A stretch of 48,234 bases of DNA from Nioella sp. MMSF_3534 (lineage in GTDB: Bacteria; Pseudomonadota; Alphaproteobacteria; Rhodobacterales; Rhodobacteraceae), in contig NZ_JASHJX010000035.1 in NCBI RefSeq assembly GCF_030732985.1, forward strand, positions 1 through 48,234. The letters run 5' to 3'. Made by a program: the position numbers and the translations under genes. Under the pieces are notes generated by a model. It was given only the letters and a program-made list of their open reading frames with translations. It did not search any database and had not been told where the DNA came from. Below, piece by piece: positions 41,057-48,234 of this stretch. Each line of letters starts with the position of its first letter. Within the stretch, counting starts at the first letter, position 1.

Positions 41057-41107
41057 GGCCAGAGCGCCCCTAGGGTGAAGACCAACCTGACCACCTGAGG
41101 CGCCACC

Positions 41108-42271
41108 GTGGCCGAACTGAAGATCGACAACCGCAACGCGCGGCGGCTCTGGCTGCATTCCCAGGGTCTGGGGGAAACGCCGACCGGCCCGCTGGATCTG
41201 GCGGCAATGGTCCGCGCGCTTGGTTTCGTGCAGTTGGATACGATCCAGGTCGTCTCCCGCGCCCATCACCACATTCTCTGGAGCCGCAACCAGAACTACC
41301 GCGAACCGATGCTGGACTGGCTGCTGGCCAGGGATCGCGCGGTGTTCGAGCATTTTACCCATGACGCCAGCGTCCTGCCGATGGAGTTCCTGCCCATGTG
41401 GCGACGGCAGTTCGACCGGATGCGCGCCTATTACGACCGGGCCGGTTGGGTGAAAGGGCTGCCCGATGCTGAGGGTCGGCAGAAGATCAAGGACCGGATC
41501 GCGCGGGAAGGGGCACTCTCCACCCATGCGTTTGACACGAAGATCGAGGGCGAGCGGCAGATGTGGCACCGCCCGCCGCACAAGCTTGCGCTGGATTACA
41601 TGTGGTATGCGGGCGAGTTGGCCACCTGCCACCGTGTCAATTTCACCAAGTTCTATGATCTGGCAGAACGGGTGTTCCCGGCGCATCTGCGCGAGAAGGA
41701 GCTGAGCGAAGGTGATCAGATTACCTGGCTTTGCGATGCCGCGCTCGACCGGATGAGCTTCGGATCTGCGGGCGATGTGAAACGTTTTTGGGATGCGGTC
41801 ACGCTGCCCGAGGCACGGGCCTGGGCGGAGCGGACGCCGCTTGTTCCCGTCTCGGTCCAGGGTGCCGATGGCAGTTGGGCCAGCGCCGTTGCGCCGCCGG
41901 ATATCGAGAGCCGGCTTTTCGGGCTGTCCCCTGCTACCAGCCGCCTGCGTATCCTCAACCCGTTCGATCCGGTGATCCGCGACCGCAACCGGCTGTCGCG
42001 GCTTTTCGGATTCGACTACCGGGTCGAAATGTTCGTGCCCGCCGCGAAGCGGATCTGGGGATACTACGTCTTTCCGATCCTGGAAGGGGAGCGTTTCGTG
42101 GGCCGGATCGAGGTGAAGGCAGACCGCAAGGCCTCTCGCCTCGATGTTCTGAAGCTTTGGCCGGAACCGGGAGTGAAATGGAGGCCCGCGCGGGAAGAGA
42201 AGCTGGAGGCAGAGCTGGCCCGCATGGCCCGGTTCATCGGGGTCGAGAGCGTACATCGCGCGGACCCATGA
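41108..42271 (+). CDS. YcaQ/AlkX-like winged-helix protein (HTH_42), probable DNA glycosylase
   Basis: A 387-residue protein of the HTH_42 family, which includes E. coli YcaQ, a glycosylase that unhooks interstrand crosslinks. It starts IDNRNARRLWLHSQGL; the key block is GFVQLDTIQVVSRAHHHILWSR, where Gln42-Leu-Asp44 matches the Q-x-D catalytic motif I recall for the YcaQ branch (Q-x-Q in AlkZ). RDRNRLSRLFGFDYRVEMFVP and KRIWGYYVFPILEGERFVGRIEVKADRK are the C-terminal signatures. The start is GTG, with GAGG seven bases before it. Confidence 0.82.
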   Translation: MAELKIDNRNARRLWLHSQGLGETPTGPLDLAAMVRALGFVQLDTIQVVSRAHHHILWSRNQNYREPMLDWLLARDRAVFEHFTHDASVLPMEFLPMWRRQFDRMRAYYDRAGWVKGLPDAEGRQKIKDRIAREGALSTHAFDTKIEGERQMWHRPPHKLALDYMWYAGELATCHRVNFTKFYDLAERVFPAHLREKELSEGDQITWLCDAALDRMSFGSAGDVKRFWDAVTLPEARAWAERTPLVPVSVQGADGSWASAVAPPDIESRLFGLSPATSRLRILNPFDPVIRDRNRLSRLFGFDYRVEMFVPAAKRIWGYYVFPILEGERFVGRIEVKADRKASRLDVLKLWPEPGVKWRPAREEKLEAELARMARFIGVESVHRADP

Positions 42272-42343
42272 TTGAGGGATTCCCTCGAACGCTGCTTTGG
42301 CCTAGCATTCGACCCATCGGTTTTTGTGTGACAAGGTGGGTGC

Positions 42344-43204
42344 ATGGCCACGGGTTTCGACAATCAGATCGTGGGTGTGTGCCGCTTCTCCTATCTTGGC
42401 GCAGGCGGGTTCGAGGCGTCGAAGCTGGACGAAGCCGCGCTTATGGACCTGCTCTACGATCCTGCCCGTATGGCCCGCCGATTTGCCTTCTTCGAAAAGC
42501 TTTGCCTGCCCTCGCTTGCGGCCCAGACCGACCAGGGTTTCCGGCTGGTCGTGCTGATCGGCACCTCGATGCCCATGCGGTTTCGCAAGCGCCTGAAGGG
42601 GCTGGCCGAGCGCTATCCATTCCTGCGAATTTGCGCCATCGAACCCAATGGCCCGCTGAACGCCACCCGGCGCGCGTTTCGGCGTGGAACCGAACCGGGG
42701 GCCGATTACATCACGGGTTTTCGGATTGACGATGATGACGCCGTGGCGGTGGACTATATCGAGAGGACCCGCGCCGTGGCCGACCAGTTGATCAGGCTGG
42801 GTTGGGCGGATGAGGATCACCCGGCTGTCATCGCCTTTCATCGGGGAATCTACTGGGATCTCAATGACCGGGAGCAGCCCTTTTATGACTTCCGGGAAAT
42901 CGGTCCGCTCGGGCTGGCCAGTGCCATGATAACCAGGCCCGATGCCCGGTCCAACATGTTTCGCTGGAATCACCGGCGCGTGGCGGCCCATGCGCGGATG
43001 TGGTCGGACCCCACCGACCTGATGTTCGTGCGGACGCTTCATCAGCACAATGATTCTGGCCGGACCATCCCGCCGGGGGCGGAGCCGCTGGCGAAATGGC
43101 AGGGCAAGAAGATCTTGTCTGACCGTTTCGGGCTTGACCCGGAGGAGGTGCTGCCGCTGATGTGGCGGCAGTTTGCTTCCGACAAGGATAATGACGGGGA
43201 ATGA
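42344..43204 (+). CDS. Putative rhamnosyltransferase-family glycosyltransferase
   Basis: A 286-residue protein of the 'putative rhamnosyl transferase' (Rhamno_transf) type. Landmarks are VGVCRFSYLGAGGF, FFEKLCLPSLAAQTDQGFRLVVLIGTSMP, and the acidic GFRIDDDDAVAVDYIE, the likely nucleotide-sugar/metal site. The donor and acceptor are unknown. Its stop overlaps the start of the EamA gene by four bases, and a related but interrupted copy follows that gene. Confidence 0.8.
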   Translation: MATGFDNQIVGVCRFSYLGAGGFEASKLDEAALMDLLYDPARMARRFAFFEKLCLPSLAAQTDQGFRLVVLIGTSMPMRFRKRLKGLAERYPFLRICAIEPNGPLNATRRAFRRGTEPGADYITGFRIDDDDAVAVDYIERTRAVADQLIRLGWADEDHPAVIAFHRGIYWDLNDREQPFYDFREIGPLGLASAMITRPDARSNMFRWNHRRVAAHARMWSDPTDLMFVRTLHQHNDSGRTIPPGAEPLAKWQGKKILSDRFGLDPEEVLPLMWRQFASDKDNDGE

Positions 43205-44082
43205 TCCTCTCTCCCAACCTGAAAGGCGCGCTTCTAATGATGGGAAGCATGGCCGCCTTCACCTTCAACGACGCCTGCATAAAGCTGGTGGCGGAGGATC
43301 TGCCGCTCTTTCAGATCGTGTTTCTGCGCGGCATCCTGACGACGGTGTTCATCGGCGCACTGGCCTATGCGCTCGGGCTGCGCAGCCTGGCCATCCCGCG
43401 TGGGGATTGGGGCAGGGTGGCAGGCCGCACCGGGGCCGAGATCACCTCGATGGTGGCCTTCCTTGTGGCACTGGTGAACATGCCGCTGGCCAATGTGACG
43501 GCGATCCTCGCCGCGCTGCCCCTGACCATCACCCTCGCTGGTGCGCTGTTTCTGGGCGAGCCCGTGGGATGGAAGCGTCTGGCGGCCATTGTCGTGGGCT
43601 TCACCGGCGTCTTGCTGATCGTCAAGCCGGGGGCCGAAGGGTTCAACGTCTACTCCCTCGTTGCGGTTCTGGCGGTCCTGCTGGTCACCGCGCGGGATCT
43701 TGTCACGCGGCGGTTTTCGGACGGGGTGCCGTCGCTGGCCGTGGCGGTGATCACGGCGGGATCGGTCGGGCTGTTCGGCGGGGTTCTGATGCTTTGGCAG
43801 GGATGGGAGCCGGTAACCGTGAGACAAGCCGGTCTGGTCGCCGGTGCAGCCTTCTTCATCATCGGCGGCTATCTCTTTTCGATCATGGTGATGCGGGTGG
43901 GAGAAATCGGTTTCGTGGCACCCTTCCGCTATACGGCATTGGTCTGGGCGCTGCTTTTGGGCTGGTTCGTCTTTGGCGATTGGCCGCGTCCGCTGACCCT
44001 GTTGGGCGCGGCGATCGTGGTGGCAACGGGCATCTTCACGCTCTACCGCGAACGCAAGCTGCGCGAGGCGGCGGATGGCTGA
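43201..44082 (+). CDS. EamA/DMT-superfamily transporter
   Basis: A 293-residue, roughly ten-helix membrane protein. It starts KGALLMMGSMAAFTFNDACIKLVAEDLPLFQIVFLRGI, a typical EamA first repeat with the FLRG motif. The second repeat ends FVAPFRYTALVWALLLGWFVFGDWP and TGIFTLYRERKLREA. Substrate unknown. It is nested between two glycosyltransferase genes with overlaps at both ends (four and eight bases), so the three were one operon. Confidence 0.88.
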   Translation: MILSPNLKGALLMMGSMAAFTFNDACIKLVAEDLPLFQIVFLRGILTTVFIGALAYALGLRSLAIPRGDWGRVAGRTGAEITSMVAFLVALVNMPLANVTAILAALPLTITLAGALFLGEPVGWKRLAAIVVGFTGVLLIVKPGAEGFNVYSLVAVLAVLLVTARDLVTRRFSDGVPSLAVAVITAGSVGLFGGVLMLWQGWEPVTVRQAGLVAGAAFFIIGGYLFSIMVMRVGEIGFVAPFRYTALVWALLLGWFVFGDWPRPLTLLGAAIVVATGIFTLYRERKLREAADG

Positions 44083-44911
44083 CGGTGGGGTGCAGGTTCT
44101 GGGGCTGTGCCGCTTTTCCTATCCCGCCGCATTGGAGGGGTTCTAGACCCGGCATGAGACGATGGAAGACCGCCGCGCCGCGCTCTATGCGCCGGAGCGG
44201 TTGGACACCCGGCTTTTCTGGTTCGAGCATATCCTGTTGCCCGGCATCCGGGCGCAAACCGGGCAGGACTTTACCCTGTTGCTGTTGATGGGCGATGATC
44301 TGCCGGACCCATGGCACAGCCGCCTGCATGCGCTGATCGATCCGCTGCCGCAGATCCGGCCTGTCTATCGCCCGACCGGGCCACACCGGCAGGTCTACCG
44401 AGAACTCCTGCAAGCCGCACGCGACCCCAAGGCGCGGGCGGTGGCGGAATTCCGGCTGGATGACGACGACGCGGTTGCGTTGAACTACGTCACCAATATT
44501 CGCCGCAGCTTTGGTCAGCTCAGGGATATCTGGCGGCCAAGGGGGCGATTGGCGCTGGATCAGGGAAAGGGCGTTGTGGTGGCGGCGACCGGTCCTGATA
44601 TCACGCTGACGCCGGTGCTGGCCCATTGTTGGGCCCCGGCGCTGACCGTCTATCTGCGCCCCGGCGATGACGCCTGCGTCATGGACTTTCCCCATCAGCG
44701 GGTCTGGCAGCGGATGCCGCTTGTGTCGTTCACGGATCAGGTCATGTTCCTGCGTGGCGCACATGCGACGAATGACAGCCCGATCAGCCTGACCGGAACC
44801 CACCCGGCTGAGATTGATCCGGCAGATCTGCCGGACCTTGTCAAACGGCGCTTTGAGGTGGATATTGAGGCCTTCCGGCGAGGTTGGGCCGCGTTGCAGC
44901 GCGGCTTCTGA
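44075..44911 (+). pseudogene. Second rhamnosyltransferase-family gene, interrupted by an in-frame TAG
   Basis: From the ATG at 44075 the frame reads MADGGVQVLGLCRFSYPAAL then EGF and hits TAG at 44144-44146. The same frame continues uninterrupted for 255 more codons: HETMEDRRAALYAPERLD, FWFEHILLPGIRAQTGQDFTLLLLM, AEFRLDDDDAVALNY, to the TGA at 44909. The fragment before the stop matches the VGVCRFSY start of the copy at 42344. A single C-to-T change of CAG (Gln) would give the TAG. Translation could restart at the ATG at 44162, giving 249 residues without the first strand. Readthrough or a sequencing error remain possible. Confidence 0.8.
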
Positions 44912-44940
44912 CCTATGCGTTGCACGGCCCTGTGCGGCTG

Positions 44941-44969
44941 TTGACACCCTATCCGATTCCCCCTATACC
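44941..44969 (+). promoter_or_regulatory. Strong sigma-70 promoter of the str operon
   Basis: A consensus TTGACA (44941-44946) and TATACC (44964-44969) are 17 bases apart, as expected for rpsL-rpsG-fusA. The roughly 200-base leader (44976-45177) has no gene and no clear terminator. Confidence 0.8.
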
Positions 44970-45177
44970 GCGCGCCACCTGACCCCTTCGCGTTCATCGC
45001 GGCGTGGGTCCGGTATACAGATTTGAGTGGTCATGATCCGGGCCGTTTGTTGTGCCCCGATCCTCTGAGAATTCCACCGCTGTGTCCTCCAGGTAGGGAA
45101 GGGGCACATGCGGCCATAGACGTTTTTGTGCAAGCAACTGCGTCTGATGACATGAACGAGCGAAACGGGGAGACCCC

Positions 45178-45549
45178 ATGCCGACGATCCAACAGCTGAT
45201 CCGCAAACCGCGGCAGCCCAAAGTGAAGCGCTCCAAGTCCCAGCACTTGGAATCCTGCCCTCAGAAGCGTGGTGTCTGCACCCGCGTCTACACCACCACC
45301 CCGAAGAAGCCGAACTCGGCCATGCGGAAAGTGGCCAAGGTCCGTCTGACCAATGGCTACGAGGTGATCAGCTACATCCCCGGTGAAAGCCACAACCTTC
45401 AGGAACACTCTGTCGTCCTGATCCGTGGCGGTCGTGTAAAAGACCTTCCCGGCGTCCGTTACCACATCCTCCGCGGCGTGCTCGACACCCAGGGTGTCAA
45501 GGACCGCCGTCAGCGTCGTTCGAAATACGGCGCCAAGCGCCCCAAGTAA
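45178..45549 (+). CDS. rpsL: 30S ribosomal protein S12
   Basis: S12 controls decoding accuracy at the A site. All 123 residues match the family: [58 protein letters not shown], and [14 protein letters not shown]. The Lys residues altered in streptomycin resistance (in TPKKPNSA and in GGRVKDLPG) are wild type. GGGGAGA precedes the ATG. It heads the str operon. Confidence 0.98.
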   Translation: MPTIQQLIRKPRQPKVKRSKSQHLESCPQKRGVCTRVYTTTPKKPNSAMRKVAKVRLTNGYEVISYIPGESHNLQEHSVVLIRGGRVKDLPGVRYHILRGVLDTQGVKDRRQRRSKYGAKRPK

Positions 45550-46032
<483 letters not shown>

Positions 46033-46095
46033 GCAATCGCGTCGGGGGAATGATCCCCCGGCGGTTTTCTCTTTTTCGCCAAAGGACCGAAACCA

Positions 46096-48213
46096 ATGGC
46101 TCGCGACTATCCGCTCGACCGTTACCGGAACTTCGGGATCATGGCCCACATTGATGCGGGCAAGACCACCTGTTCCGAGCGTATCCTCTACTACACCGGC
46201 AAATCCCACAACATCGGTGAGGTGCACGATGGTGCAGCCACCATGGACTGGATGGAGCAGGAGCAGGAACGCGGCATCACCATCACCTCGGCTGCGACCA
46301 CCACCTTCTGGGAACGCACCGAAGATGGCACCAATGCCGACACGCCCAAGCACCGGATGAACATCATCGACACTCCCGGCCACGTTGACTTCACCATCGA
46401 AGTGGAACGTTCGCTGGCGGTTCTCGACGGTGCCGTTGCCGTTCTGGACGCCAACGCAGGTGTTGAACCCCAGACCGAAACCGTTTGGCGTCAGGCTGAC
46501 CGCTACAAGGTTCCGCGCATCGTGTTCGTCAACAAGATGGACAAGATCGGCGCAGATTTCTTCAACTGCGTGCGCATGATCGAAGACCGCACCGGCGCGA
46601 CCCCGGCCCCGATCCAGATCCCGATCGGCGCCGAGAACGAGCTGGAAGGCATCGTCGACCTCGTGACCATGAAAGAATGGGTCTGGGCCGGCGAAGACCT
46701 GGGCGCGTCCTGGGAACAGCGCGACATCCGTGACTCGCTCAAGGACACCGCCGAAGAATGGCGTGGCAAGCTCATCGAAAACGCCGTCGAAATGGACGAC
46801 GAAGCGATGATGGAATATCTGGAAGGCAACGAGCCTGACGTTCCGACGCTGCGCAAGCTGATCCGTCAGGGCACCCTGTCGATGTCGTTCATTCCCGTGC
46901 TGTGCGGCTCGGCGTTCAAGAACAAGGGCGTGCAGCCCCTGCTCAACGCCGTGGTGGACTATCTTCCCAGCCCGCTGGACGTGGTCGACTACATGGGCTT
47001 CAAGCCCGGCGACGAAACCGAAACCCGGAACATCCCGCGTCGTGCCGATGACGACATGGCCTTCTCGGCCCTGGCGTTCAAGATCATGAACGACCCGTTC
47101 GTCGGTTCGCTGACCTTCACCCGCATCTACTCCGGTGTGCTCAACAAGGGCGATACCCTTCTGAACTCCACCAAGGGCAAGAAGGAACGCGTTGGCCGGA
47201 TGATGATGATGCACTCGAACAACCGTGAGGAAATCACGGAAGCGTTCGCAGGCGACATTATCGCACTGGCAGGCCTTAAGGACACCACGACCGGTGACAC
47301 GCTCTGCGCCGTCAACGATCCGGTGGTTCTGGAAACCATGACCTTCCCCGATCCGGTGATCGAGATCGCGGTCGAGCCGAAAACCAAGGCCGACCAGGAG
47401 AAGATGTCCCAGGGTCTGGCCCGTCTGGCCGCCGAAGACCCGTCCTTCCGCGTCGAAACCGACCTCGAGTCCGGTCAGACCATCATGAAGGGCATGGGCG
47501 AACTTCACCTCGACATCCTCGTCGACCGCCTGAAGCGGGAATTCAAGGTGGAAGCCAATATCGGTGCGCCGCAGGTGGCCTACCGCGAAACCATCGGCCA
47601 CGAGGTCGAGCATACCTACACCCACAAGAAACAGTCGGGTGGGTCTGGTCAGTTCGCCGAAGTGAAGCTGATCATCTCGCCGACCGAGCCGGGCGAAGGC
47701 TATTCCTTCGAATCCCGCATCGTTGGTGGTGCCGTGCCGAAGGAATACATCCCCGGTGTTGAAAAAGGCATCAAGTCCGTCATGGATAGCGGCCCGCTGG
47801 CTGGCTTCCCCGTGATCGACTTCAAGGTGGCCCTGGTCGACGGTAAGTTCCACGACGTTGACTCCAGCGTTCTGGCCTTCGAAATCGCAGCTCGCATGGG
47901 CATGCGTGAGGGCATGAAGAAAGCCGGGGCAAAGCTCCTGGAACCGATCATGAAGGTCGAGGTCGTGACGCCCGAGGACTACACCGGTGGCATCATCGGC
48001 GACCTCACGTCCCGTCGCGGTCAGGTTCAGGGGCAGGATACCCGTGGCAACGCCATCGCGATCGACGCCTTTGTGCCGCTGGCCAACATGTTCGGCTACA
48101 TCAACACGCTGCGCTCGATGTCCTCGGGCCGTGCGAACTTCACGATGCAGTTCGACCACTACGAGCCGGTTCCGCAGAACATCTCGGAAGAGATCCAGTC
48201 CAAATACGCATAA
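46096..48213 (+). CDS. fusA: Elongation factor G
   Basis: EF-G is the GTPase that drives translocation and, with RRF, ribosome recycling. The 705 residues carry G1 AHIDAGKTT (17-25), switch [16 protein letters not shown], and domain IV with [22 protein letters not shown]. Domain V has [25 protein letters not shown]. The residues of fusidic-acid resistance hotspots look ordinary. The gene is complete and ends 21 bases before the window end; a tuf gene would be expected next. Confidence 0.98.
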   Translation: MARDYPLDRYRNFGIMAHIDAGKTTCSERILYYTGKSHNIGEVHDGAATMDWMEQEQERGITITSAATTTFWERTEDGTNADTPKHRMNIIDTPGHVDFTIEVERSLAVLDGAVAVLDANAGVEPQTETVWRQADRYKVPRIVFVNKMDKIGADFFNCVRMIEDRTGATPAPIQIPIGAENELEGIVDLVTMKEWVWAGEDLGASWEQRDIRDSLKDTAEEWRGKLIENAVEMDDEAMMEYLEGNEPDVPTLRKLIRQGTLSMSFIPVLCGSAFKNKGVQPLLNAVVDYLPSPLDVVDYMGFKPGDETETRNIPRRADDDMAFSALAFKIMNDPFVGSLTFTRIYSGVLNKGDTLLNSTKGKKERVGRMMMMHSNNREEITEAFAGDIIALAGLKDTTTGDTLCAVNDPVVLETMTFPDPVIEIAVEPKTKADQEKMSQGLARLAAEDPSFRVETDLESGQTIMKGMGELHLDILVDRLKREFKVEANIGAPQVAYRETIGHEVEHTYTHKKQSGGSGQFAEVKLIISPTEPGEGYSFESRIVGGAVPKEYIPGVEKGIKSVMDSGPLAGFPVIDFKVALVDGKFHDVDSSVLAFEIAARMGMREGMKKAGAKLLEPIMKVEVVTPEDYTGGIIGDLTSRRGQVQGQDTRGNAIAIDAFVPLANMFGYINTLRSMSSGRANFTMQFDHYEPVPQNISEEIQSKYA

Positions 48214-48234
48214 CGGGATGGCGGGGATGAACCC

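Overview
The window looks like a chromosomal segment of an alphaproteobacterium of the family Rhodobacteraceae (Roseobacter group). The grounds are the split ATP synthase with a separate F0 operon carrying b and b' subunits, BluB and chorismate mutase among the ffh/rpsP/rimM/trmD genes, high GC, and an intergenic repeat (stem-loop, GAGGTATTT, CCAAGATGAAAG) that I recall from this family. Assignments rest on reading motifs; no database search was run.

Layout. 1-9.7 kb: an FAD oxidoreductase faces a minus-strand block, ffh - two GNAT genes - chorismate mutase - rpsP - bluB - small membrane protein - rimM - (lipoprotein on the plus strand) - trmD. Two envelope proteins of unknown function and an azoreductase lie upstream of ffh. 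9.9-12.6 kb: a LysR regulator, an EamA transporter, a ClbS/DfsB-like protein and an ArsR regulator with a twin-palindrome operator. 12.8-15.5 kb: atpI-atpB-atpE-atpF'-atpF, closed by a strong terminator. 15.5-16.1 kb: a short, visibly AT-richer islet with one small membrane protein. 16.1-28.5 kb: accessory metabolism, namely an MDR oxidoreductase, a periplasmic protein, a P1 peptidase, an SDR, a LuxR regulator divergent from a self-sufficient reductive dehalogenase, a lytic transglycosylase, the threonine-degrading pair kbl-tdh, and a broken aspartoacylase-family gene. 28.8-41 kb: secE-nusG-rplK-rplA-rplJ-rplL-rpoB-rpoC. 41.1-44.9 kb: a YcaQ-like protein and a glycosyltransferase - EamA - broken glycosyltransferase cluster. 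44.9-48.2 kb: rpsL-rpsG-fusA.

The most notable gene is the 1063-residue dehalogenase at 20435-23626. It joins a corrinoid/two [4Fe-4S] reductive dehalogenase to a flavin/NAD(P)H/[2Fe-2S] reductase in one chain, with no Tat signal and no rdhB anchor gene. This is the architecture of the catabolic, oxygen-tolerant BhbA/NpRdhA type. BluB, encoded 16 kb away, makes the lower ligand of the cobalamin such an enzyme would need.

Other points are two single-codon nonsense interruptions (TGA at 28216, TAG at 44144) in otherwise intact frames, a structured ffh leader, tandem hairpin arrays after the dehalogenase and between rpoB and rpoC, and a His/Ala repeat extension on AtpB.
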